Of a stretch of DNA of 5,665 nucleotides, positions 1 to 5,665 are shown one piece after another (position 1 is the first letter of the stretch; each line of letters starts with the position of its first letter). Below the pieces are notes generated by a model that saw only the letters and a program-made list of their open reading frames with translations, was not told the DNA's origin and ran no database searches. Source of the DNA: Saprospirales bacterium (lineage in GTDB: Bacteria; Bacteroidota; Bacteroidia; Chitinophagales; Saprospiraceae); contig DLXL01000528.1 of NCBI GenBank assembly GCA_003448025.1, positions 2,993-8,657 of the forward strand, written 5' to 3'. The translations under genes were made by a program, and so were the position numbers.

Positions 1-23
1 TCATCGTCCATCGTTCATCGTCC
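1..23. repeat. Short direct repeat at window edge
   Basis: TCATCGTCC occurs at 1-9 and again at 15-23, separated by ATCGT, giving a 14-base period with the second copy incomplete. On the minus strand this directly follows the stop of the last gene. It may be the edge of a longer tandem array lying outside the window, or chance similarity. Confidence 0.4.
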
Positions 24-1232
24 TCAATCCTGCGCCGTACCATACAACATATCCTTTAGCTTGGAGCCTTGCACCTCGGGCATCTTGTAGGCGCTGTTGA
101 ATTTTTCGAGCGTTTCGTCGATGTCGTTTTTCAGTTGTTTGAACTGATCGGGCAGGGTAGCGGCACAGGTTTTTTCATTTTCATAATTGCCGGCAATTTT
201 GGAGAACTTCTTGTAGTATTCCCCGCCCTGACTCACGAAATTGCTGTACTTATCAATGAAAGAACCCACACGGTCTATGGAAAACTGCAGGTTGGTGGTG
301 GCCCGGCCCAGGAGTCGCGGATCAGGCAGGGTGGGCATACCATTCGTATTGGCCGGAATTTCGCCCAGTGCTTTGGATACATACACATCGAGCATGCCAT
401 AGAGTCGCTCCCAGTCGTCGCTGTCGCGACAACTGATGAGCGGAATGGTGTAACCAACCTGTCGGGCGCAGTCGGAAAAAAGGGCTTCACATTCTTTTTT
501 GAGTGTCAGGTTGGCTTCCCGGAGGTATCCGGTTTCGTAGTAGATAACGTTGAGATCGTTGTGCATGCGTACAGTGAAATCCAGTACACAGGCCACTTTC
601 TCTATGCTTTCTTTCTTTTCTTTTTCCTCGCCGCCGCCCACGGCAAATCCAACTATGGAAAAGGCGGCAGAGATATAGGGGTTGGATTGCAGGAGTGCCG
701 GCATCTGGAAGTTGAACTTGCGTTTCATGCGTTCTTCCACGATATTTTTGACTTCTTTGAATTCCGGGTAATTGTGCGGGTTCGACAAATTGGAAAGGCC
801 TTGTTGGGCTTTCAGACTGCTCAGGTGATGATCCATGCTGAGCACTTTTTCGTAAAGCATTTTTATGATTTCAATGCTTTTGCGATAGCGGAGTTTGAGC
901 AGTTTCAGTTCATGTTCCTGTTCCAGTTGGACCAGTGTTTCCTGCAATTGCATTTTCTCCCAGAGCATGGGGAAACCACATTCCGGAACCCGGCTACGCG
1001 GATCTTGCAAAGATTGGCACAGGTCCTGAAGCCTGATTTGAAGTGGCTCAATCTGAAGGTGGTATTCGCTCTCCAGTGCTTCCAAATCATGGGCTGTGGC
1101 GAAGAGGATGGGTTGCCACCAGAAGCTGGAATCGGCAACCGGGAAAGGCGTTCTTCCTGCCAGAAAGGAGCCTGGGGAAAGTCCTGTCAGCAGGAAGAAC
1201 GCAAAAATCAAGCAGTTTTTGTGCGTTTTCAT
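24..1232 (-). CDS. Secreted helical coiled-coil protein of unknown function with central hydrophobic segment
   Basis: This 402-residue protein matches no family I recognise. Residues 1-25 look like a signal peptide (KTHK, then a hydrophobic core, probable cleavage at SFLA before G26). The mature part is nearly all helical: about 47-75, a long Glu/Leu/Gln/Lys-rich probable coiled coil at 88-150, and helices at 157-175, 207-260, 270-290, 311-350 and 360-380. Residues 178-201 form a hydrophobic, glycine-ending segment (ISAAFSIVGFAVGGG) followed at once by the charged cluster EEKEKKE. Seven cysteines follow the signal peptide (72, 85, 215, 248, 255, 268, 356). Long helices around one hydrophobic segment recall alpha-helical pore-forming proteins of the ClyA type, but that is architecture only. 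The ATG at 1232 was chosen because it immediately precedes the signal peptide; a TTG three codons upstream is less likely. It is the last gene of the cluster and ends in TGA. Its codons almost wholly avoid TTA, CTA and TCA. Confidence 0.83.
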   Translation of the reverse strand: MKTHKNCLIFAFFLLTGLSPGSFLAGRTPFPVADSSFWWQPILFATAHDLEALESEYHLQIEPLQIRLQDLCQSLQDPRSRVPECGFPMLWEKMQLQETLVQLEQEHELKLLKLRYRKSIEIIKMLYEKVLSMDHHLSSLKAQQGLSNLSNPHNYPEFKEVKNIVEERMKRKFNFQMPALLQSNPYISAAFSIVGFAVGGGEEKEKKESIEKVACVLDFTVRMHNDLNVIYYETGYLREANLTLKKECEALFSDCARQVGYTIPLISCRDSDDWERLYGMLDVYVSKALGEIPANTNGMPTLPDPRLLGRATTNLQFSIDRVGSFIDKYSNFVSQGGEYYKKFSKIAGNYENEKTCAATLPDQFKQLKNDIDETLEKFNSAYKMPEVQGSKLKDMLYGTAQD

Positions 1233-1250
1233 TGGTGGCAAATTGGTAGG

Positions 1251-1820
1251 TTATAAAAACAGTGTGGCGCCTAAGCCCAAGGCCATGTACTCGCCAAAAA
1301 ACTCGTAGTTGTGGCTGTGGAGGTCTGCGTTGAACCAGACTTTTTGGTTGATTTTGATGCCCAGCTCAAATCCCAGGGCCCAGCCGAGTTGACGGATTTT
1401 CTCATGTGTGTAAAATACTTCACGTTCTCCATTCGTGACTAAGGCTAATTCCGGCCAGAGCTGGCGACCAAAACGATACGATCCGGCAAGATCCATTCCG
1501 ATGCGCACTTTTGGCTTGTGGATGATGTTTAATCCCATACCCAGATCGAGTTGTGTGGTGGATAAAGAACGTAATTCGGTATAATCAAAAATGGAAGAGG
1601 TGCTTTCGTTCGTGCTGAGCATCTGAAAGGCCTCCCATTGCACCTACCCGTTTACCCGATTGTAATGTCGGGCCAATCGGTTGGCGAACCGCACACCAAA
1701 ATCGCCCAGATTCTGTTCAGAACCAAAGCCCAGATTGGTTCGTAGCGACCAGCTGGATTGAGCGGAGAGGGGGAGGGTGAAGGCAAAAAAGGCCAAAAAC
1801 AGGAATGATGAAATTTTCAT
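1251..1820 (-). pseudogene. Small outer-membrane beta-barrel-like gene interrupted by in-frame TAG
   Basis: Read through, the frame would encode 189 residues. Residues 1-20 are a signal peptide (cleavage LSA before Q21). The body has alternating polar/hydrophobic strands with many glycines (for example QLDLGMGLNI, VRIGMDLAGSYRFG, LGWALGFELGIKI) and ends in a final strand, ALGLGATLFL, as in small Bacteroidota outer-membrane barrels. Codon 59 is TAG at 1646-1644, after ARHYNRVNG, and the frame then stays open for 130 codons to TAA at 1251. The upstream piece alone is a 58-residue signal peptide plus one or two strands; the downstream piece could only start at a GTG next to the stop and would lack a signal peptide. 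So either the gene is dead, the TAG is a sequencing error, or it is read through. A 6-base repeat (TACCCG at 1645-1650 and 1653-1658 on the plus strand) overlaps the stop, hinting at replication slippage. The gene sits 32 bases after the lipoprotein gene and 18 bases before the next gene. Confidence 0.75.
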
Positions 1821-1852
1821 GTTAGCGTGTGATTGAACGATAAAAGCAGTTT

Positions 1853-2377
1853 TTACTTTTTGAATTTTTCCAGGACAATGTTGCACGAGTCTACAATTTC
1901 ATAGGTCAGAGCATCTCGGAATTCCAACAACACATTCCAGTTGCCATTAGCCTGTTTTTTTCCATACGCAGCGGGTTTTAAAGGCGTATCGTCCGGGGCA
2001 AAACACCTCATATCAAGTTGAGGAGAATAAAGGCTGTCTCCGCCTGGGGTTTCGTAGTAAAAAACTGTTTGAGAAAGAGTCCCAACGCTAAAGCCCCCCC
2101 TGATTGCAATGGAAATTCCACGAATCTCTCCGGAACCGCCAAAACTCATGATCAGGGTGTCGTAACAATAACAAGCCGGGCTTATGCCAACATAACTTTC
2201 GTCCCCTAACTGCACACAATTGTTGTGGAACATGTATCCACCTTCGTCACAAACGCAAGTTCCTTGCTTGCATTCAGATTTGTCGGGGCATACGCCGCAT
2301 TTATCCTTGCAAGAACCAAATAAGCATGCAGTGACAGTGAGTAATGCGAAAACGGTTGAAATGAGCGAATTTTTCAT
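1853..2377 (-). CDS. Putative surface lipoprotein with EGF-like cysteine motif
   Basis: The product is a 174-residue predicted lipoprotein of unknown role. Residues 5-17 are the hydrophobic core of a type II signal peptide. Two lipidation sites are possible: C18 (VTAC, closer to the lipobox consensus) and C23 (FGSC). C23 is followed by K-D-K, which resembles the Bacteroidota lipoprotein export signal (K followed by acidic residues), so surface exposure is plausible. Residues 27-54 have cysteines spaced C-x2-C-x5-C-x4-C-x-C-x10-C with a Gly-Gly-Tyr before the last, as in a short EGF-like module. Residues 60-174 are beta-rich with C69, C71, C125 and C165 and match no family I know. The ATG at 2377 directly precedes the signal peptide; an in-frame ATG ten codons upstream gives no better start. 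The gene follows the hairpin by about 60 bases and ends 32 bases before the next start, so it probably leads a three-gene unit. Confidence 0.82.
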   Translation of the reverse strand: MKNSLISTVFALLTVTACLFGSCKDKCGVCPDKSECKQGTCVCDEGGYMFHNNCVQLGDESYVGISPACYCYDTLIMSFGGSGEIRGISIAIRGGFSVGTLSQTVFYYETPGGDSLYSPQLDMRCFAPDDTPLKPAAYGKKQANGNWNVLLEFRDALTYEIVDSCNIVLEKFKK

Positions 2378-2437
2378 AAGTGAAATATTTAAATGGTGAA
2401 AAATCAAATGACCGTTCTTTGGCAGTTAAGGGGCGAA

Positions 2438-2468
2438 TTTTGGGAGGAGAAATGCTCTCCTCCCAAAA
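2438..2468 (-). terminator. Perfect 13-bp stem-loop after the 606-residue gene
   Basis: The arms 2438-2450 and 2456-2468 are perfectly complementary, with a 5-base loop (2451-2455). The stem core is GGGAGGAG/CTCCTCCC with four A-T pairs at its base. It begins 17 bases beyond the TAA of the 606-residue gene, a usual place for a transcription terminator or a 3'-end-stabilising hairpin. On the minus strand the stem is followed by TTCGCC rather than a run of T, so it is not a textbook intrinsic terminator; partial termination or mRNA-end protection is as likely. It separates the upstream gene pair from the three-gene cluster downstream. Confidence 0.7.
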
Positions 2469-2485
2469 GAATATTTAGGAGGCTA

Positions 2486-4306
2486 TTACCTCGGGTTGTT
2501 GTTAATTGGTATCACTTTTTCACATTGCTGGCCATTAGGTAAGTTCACCCCAATAGCATAGCCAATAGCAGTAGGAATATTAAGCGAATTGCCATTGGGG
2601 TTTGGTTGGCCATTTACAGTTTGCCAGCCTCCGGGGCTATTCAATGCGAGGTGGCCGTTGATGGCGTTTTTACGACTATTGGCATCACCGCTTTGGCTGG
2701 CCCAGGCCCAGTTTGAGAAATAGTTGGTGCAACAATGTGGTGTATTCGCATTTGGCGCTCCTCCATTCACAACTCCCGCCAGATGGAAACTGCTATTGAT
2801 TATAGCTCGTGAAGACCAACATCTTAAACCGCTTACCTCCATCGATGATCCACTGATTACCATGAAGGACATGGGGTCATTTGGTCGGAATGTAATGGTT
2901 GCAGTTCCTTGCAGTAATGGCCTTTCAACAATGGCAGCATTGCAATCCTTTGCTTCTAGAAAGGGAGTTAACACTTCTTCAACTTTATCCACGATCTCTT
3001 TTGTTTGGCTAGCGGCATCATTAATCTGACCTGTCTTAACGGATTTGATAAGTTGAAATACCGATACGCCAATGTTTAATGCGCCAACTATTGCGCTAAT
3101 AGGAACACCTCCTTCGCAGGTTGAGGTAGCTACGCCCAGGCCAGACTGTAGAATTTGAACGTCGTTTACGTTATTAACCTTTTCTCTGGTGACTACTGCC
3201 ACAGCCCAATCCTGAGCCCGTGCGGTTGCATCCTGTTGAAAGACACATAGGGTTCCGCCAACATCCGTTCGAGCTTCAATTTTGGTGGAGTATCCAAAGT
3301 CATACCGAATGGTTTTTTCACAATCACATTCGGCGGGCAATTCTGTAATGCCCAGACACATTAAATGATAGCCGATACGCACATAGTTGTCAGAAATGGT
3401 TTCATTACCAATGGTCCAGGTTTCCGTTCTTCGGTTTCTGCCAGCTCTCTGGCCTGTATTCTCTAATAATTGGAATTTTGCAGGCCCCTGGGCAGTAATT
3501 CCTCTAAACCAAAAACTGGCTAGGTTATAAAAATTTGGACCTGATGTAGCTGTCTTAGGCCCAATGGTAAAATCCATAATTCCCGTCTCATCCGGCGATA
3601 CCACCGTTACCTGGTTCATAACGAAGTTACAAATGCATTCCCCTTCAGTTTGACGCTCTTTTAAGGCATGGCGCACATAACTATCCGGATACTGCCCTTT
3701 TATCGAGGCGGGCAGCACCGCACCATTCATGGCATAACGTTGCAGAAACGAGATTTTTTCGTGCTGACTTACACCACTCAATTGCTTGAGGTAGTTGCTC
3801 AAAGTCGTTATCTGATTACCAGGTGTAACGTATTCCGACAAGGACCGATATAGCTTTTCAGACACCACTACCGGTTCGCCGGCAACAAATGGCCGGGTAT
3901 TTACCGTGCCAATGATATACGGTTGTCCGTTGCTCCCGGTGGCTCTGATATTGTACACTTTGCCGGCGGTCAACGCTTGAGTGCTTGTTTTTCCACCGGA
4001 TACATTTAGCGTAGAAACTTCCGATGTATTGCTCTGGTTTACCAATTGCACGCTGGTGGGCGTCATGGCTGTTGCCATAAACTCAATTTCTACCGAAAGC
4101 CCATCCGAGTATACAATAACTGAGCTGGACTTCACCAAAGGTGTTTGAACGGTGTTGGTTTGAAACATGGCTGCAATGGCGGGATCTGGTGTAATGGTAG
4201 CGCCTGGCTCTGGTTCCTCAGAATTTGGATCTTGAGCATGTATTTGACCGAATGCCAAACTCCACAGCAGAAGGCAAATCAGGGTTTTTATGTAGGGTAA
4301 TTTCAT
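2486..4306 (-). CDS. Secreted 606-residue protein of unknown function, FnIII-like N-terminal region, cysteine-rich
   Basis: I do not recognise this protein as a whole. Residues 1-24 form a signal peptide (cleavage HA before Q25), which decides the ATG at 4306; the frame is open further upstream and offers another ATG 18 bases earlier, which would only add six residues before the signal peptide. An acidic, proline-rich stretch follows (26-42). Residues about 60-139 resemble a fibronectin type III beta-sandwich, ending in LTAGKVYNIRATGSNG and VNTRP, typical of its last strands. The remainder is unassigned: a mixed helical part (141-220), a beta-rich part with CxC pairs (C224/C226, C327/C329), a hydrophobic helix (400-420) followed by an amphipathic helix (about 421-450), and a C-terminal part with a CC pair (525/526), rich in Asn and Gly. 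Twelve cysteines follow the signal peptide, consistent with disulfides outside the cytoplasm. It lies 102 bases behind the protease and is in the same frame with it. A surface or secreted adhesin, a protease substrate or a toxin-like protein are all possible; none is shown. Confidence 0.85.
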   Translation of the reverse strand: MKLPYIKTLICLLLWSLAFGQIHAQDPNSEEPEPGATITPDPAIAAMFQTNTVQTPLVKSSSVIVYSDGLSVEIEFMATAMTPTSVQLVNQSNTSEVSTLNVSGGKTSTQALTAGKVYNIRATGSNGQPYIIGTVNTRPFVAGEPVVVSEKLYRSLSEYVTPGNQITTLSNYLKQLSGVSQHEKISFLQRYAMNGAVLPASIKGQYPDSYVRHALKERQTEGECICNFVMNQVTVVSPDETGIMDFTIGPKTATSGPNFYNLASFWFRGITAQGPAKFQLLENTGQRAGRNRRTETWTIGNETISDNYVRIGYHLMCLGITELPAECDCEKTIRYDFGYSTKIEARTDVGGTLCVFQQDATARAQDWAVAVVTREKVNNVNDVQILQSGLGVATSTCEGGVPISAIVGALNIGVSVFQLIKSVKTGQINDAASQTKEIVDKVEEVLTPFLEAKDCNAAIVERPLLQGTATITFRPNDPMSFMVISGSSMEVSGLRCWSSRAIINSSFHLAGVVNGGAPNANTPHCCTNYFSNWAWASQSGDANSRKNAINGHLALNSPGGWQTVNGQPNPNGNSLNIPTAIGYAIGVNLPNGQQCEKVIPINNNPR

Positions 4307-4408
4307 TGGTTGGTAGTTTATCATCTGTTCGCCTACTCTATTCGCTTTTCGGCTGCCGCGTCCGTACTCTGTTACTGGATTTTCCGGAGGATCTCCATTT
4401 TTTTGCTA
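4307..4408 (-). other. Intergenic spacer between protease and 606-residue gene
   Basis: These 102 bases contain the second of the protease's tandem TAG stops and then, in the same frame, 33 codons without a stop up to the next gene's ATG. No strong hairpin was found: GGAG-ATC-CTCC at about 4386-4396 has only a 4-bp stem. No TAnnTTTG-type promoter is visible. The octamer GAGTAGGC lies at 4331-4338, 24 bases before the start codon. The lack of terminator and promoter is compatible with cotranscription of the two genes. Confidence 0.4.
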
Positions 4409-5635
4409 CTAAATCCGTCGGGCAATCTTGTAGGCCGCCGGAGGAATTACATTGTTGCCACAGGTGATGGTGGTTGTTCCAACCGGCGCGCCACCCCGTG
4501 CATGAATGATGCCCGCAACTACAGGAGTGGCCTGTGAAGTACCGGTCAGGGTGCTGTAACCTCCGTTTTTGTAAGTGGAATAAACACCATAACCGGTTGC
4601 TACCCAATCCACTACTGCGGTGCTCCAGTTGGGGCCGTTATAGCAGGTTTTGTTGCAAGTCATTGCGCCGACAGTGTACACTTTAGGACCATTGATACAT
4701 CCCGGCGAGCATTGCGCAGCATTGTTCGCATTATTGCCGGAGGCAATGCACACCCAGGTGCCGGATGCGCCAAGGTTTTTGACCGCATTCCGGAGCGGTA
4801 TGTTGGCGTTCTCACAATTGGCAATAGGAAAAGCGCCTACACTGAGGTTGACCACATCGTTAGACTTGTCGTAAGAAGCTACATGGTTAAGCCCCTGAAC
4901 GATGTACGTCATGGATCCGCCGGCTCCTGAATTTGGGATCACTTTCACCGGTACCACCTTGGCTCCGGCGGATACGCCAACGATTCCGATATTGTTGTTT
5001 TTTGCTGCAGCAATACCGGCCACATGGGTGCCATGGCCGTTCGCGTCTTCTACTGATTGACCCGGAACAAAAGATTTGGCAAATGGCGTTACCGCATGTA
5101 CATTCAAATCCGGGTGATCTGTGTCAATACCGGTGTCCAGAATCCAAATCCAGTTCTTTTTGGAACTTCCGTCGGTAAAACCTCCGGCATTGTTGATGGC
5201 ACATGGGGTAGTCTGGCCTTCCGGTAAGAACTCTCCCGGCAAACCTTCATCCTGTGCCGGATTGCCATTGACAATGTAATCCTGATACACCCCCTCAACC
5301 AGCGGATTAGCACTGAGTTGGTTCACTTCCTGAGGGCTGAGGGTTGCAGAAAATCCTACCACAACGTCTGCAAAGTCTGCCAGCAACTTGTTGGGGGCTA
5401 TGCCTGCCGCAGTGCGCAGGTTTGCAAGCAACTGTAGATTCTGCTGGCGTTTGAGGTTGTTTTGCAGGTAGGCGGTTTCCCGGTCTTCGGTTACTGTTTC
5501 CTGCAAAGCTACCGGGGTAGCTGCGGTTTCTTTAAGCAATACAAGGTACTGCCCTGGAATGGGGCCTTCTGTTTGTGCCGATAACTTAAAGAAGATTACA
5601 AGCATGATAAAAAGAGTGATAAAACGTGTTTTCAT
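4409..5635 (-). CDS. Secreted subtilisin-like serine protease (family S8) with I9-type propeptide
   Basis: This 408-residue endopeptidase is exported and probably acts in the periplasm or outside the cell. Residues 1-20 are a signal peptide (hydrophobic core, cleavage after LSA before Q21). Residues about 28-122 look like the inhibitor I9 propeptide, which acts as folding chaperone and is removed by self-cleavage. The catalytic domain runs from about 160 to the end. Its triad is complete: Asp167 in ILDTGID, His201 in NGHGTHVAG, Ser367 in GTSQATP. The oxyanion Asn is N301 in ASGNN, and S265-V266-G267 matches the substrate-binding strand. Eight cysteines lie outside the signal peptide (145, 274, 296, 309, 313, 327, 331, 392), suggesting disulfides as in proteinase K-like enzymes. 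No C-terminal type IX secretion sorting domain is visible; only 41 residues follow the catalytic serine. The gene ends in tandem TAG TAG. The start is the ATG directly before the signal peptide. The family call is firm; the substrate is unknown. Confidence 0.96.
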   Translation of the reverse strand: MKTRFITLFIMLVIFFKLSAQTEGPIPGQYLVLLKETAATPVALQETVTEDRETAYLQNNLKRQQNLQLLANLRTAAGIAPNKLLADFADVVVGFSATLSPQEVNQLSANPLVEGVYQDYIVNGNPAQDEGLPGEFLPEGQTTPCAINNAGGFTDGSSKKNWIWILDTGIDTDHPDLNVHAVTPFAKSFVPGQSVEDANGHGTHVAGIAAAKNNNIGIVGVSAGAKVVPVKVIPNSGAGGSMTYIVQGLNHVASYDKSNDVVNLSVGAFPIANCENANIPLRNAVKNLGASGTWVCIASGNNANNAAQCSPGCINGPKVYTVGAMTCNKTCYNGPNWSTAVVDWVATGYGVYSTYKNGGYSTLTGTSQATPVVAGIIHARGGAPVGTTTITCGNNVIPPAAYKIARRI

Positions 5636-5665
5636 TGTTTATTTGGAATAAAATGATGCCTACTC
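5636..5665 (-). promoter_or_regulatory. Protease 5' leader (partial)
   Basis: Only 30 bases upstream of the protease start are in the window. Read on the minus strand they are AT-rich and end in AATAAACA before the ATG, with no Shine-Dalgarno sequence, as is usual in Bacteroidota. The octamer GAGTAGGC occupies 5658-5665 and recurs in the leader of the next gene. No promoter can be assigned because the upstream part is cut off. Confidence 0.35.

Noticed and set aside
69..1256. Long plus-strand open frame (395 codons) opposite the last gene
   Set aside because: Its codons are exact reverse complements of the minus-strand codons, and its Phe/Val/Gln richness mirrors the Lys/Glu/Leu-rich real protein. 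The minus strand has a signal peptide, sensible helices and operon context; the plus strand has none of these.
1644..1886. Start of the barrel gene at the upstream ATG (1886) inside the lipoprotein gene
   Set aside because: It would add 22 residues before a clear signal peptide that begins at the ATG at 1820, so the downstream start is preferred.
2378..2437. Bacteroidota promoter (TAnnTTTG with upstream TTG) before the lipoprotein gene
   Set aside because: AT-rich sequence is present but no convincing match to the -7 and -33 elements could be found on the minus strand.
4386..4407. Terminator-like GGAG-GAT-CTCC followed by a T-run on the plus strand
   Set aside because: The stem is only 4 bp and no plus-strand gene exists for it to terminate.
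4338..4607. Minus-strand 89-codon frame overlapping the end of the protease gene
   Set aside because: It is rich in Cys, His, Trp and Arg, with no domain, and overlaps the catalytic-serine region of the protease in another frame. It would also need a frameshift to extend the protease, which already ends normally.
1..5665. CRISPR array, tRNA, rRNA, insertion sequence or phage genes
   Set aside because: No spaced repeats of CRISPR type, no tRNA-like cloverleaf, no transposase or phage protein and no terminal inverted repeats were seen; gaps between genes are all under 110 bases.

Overview
The window looks like chromosomal DNA from a member of the Bacteroidota, perhaps a Saprospiraceae/Lewinella-type marine or environmental bacterium. 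That placement rests on style: signal peptides ending in 'SAQ' or 'HAQ', a lipoprotein with an export-signal-like stretch after its cysteine, no Shine-Dalgarno sequence before any start, and roughly even base composition. No marker gene is present, so the placement is an inference.

All five genes lie on the minus strand and read from the right end to the left. (1) 5635-4409: a complete secreted subtilisin-family (S8) protease with propeptide and intact catalytic triad. (2) 4306-2486: a 606-residue secreted protein of unknown function, with an N-terminal fibronectin-III-like region, twelve cysteines after the signal peptide and one internal hydrophobic helix. (3) 2377-1853: a 174-residue lipoprotein with a small EGF-like cysteine motif. 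(4) 1820-1251: a small outer-membrane beta-barrel-like gene interrupted by an in-frame TAG. (5) 1232-24: a 402-residue secreted, mostly helical protein with a hydrophobic segment between long helices. No credible plus-strand gene was found.

The last three genes are tightly packed (gaps of 32 and 18 bases) and probably form one transcription unit. They are separated from the protease and the 606-residue protein by a 108-base gap holding a perfect 13-bp hairpin. The protease and the 606-residue gene are 102 bases apart. No recognisable Bacteroidota promoter (TAnnTTTG type) was seen in any gap.

Every product appears to be exported: one protease, two large soluble proteins of unknown function, one lipoprotein and one outer-membrane protein. 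A cell-surface or secreted-protein module is a fair reading, with the protease possibly processing its neighbours, but nothing in the sequence proves joint function. The most interesting points are the interrupted barrel gene, the fact that every TAG stop here is followed by continuing open frame, and the two large unrecognised proteins, of which the 402-residue one resembles helical pore-forming proteins in general architecture only.
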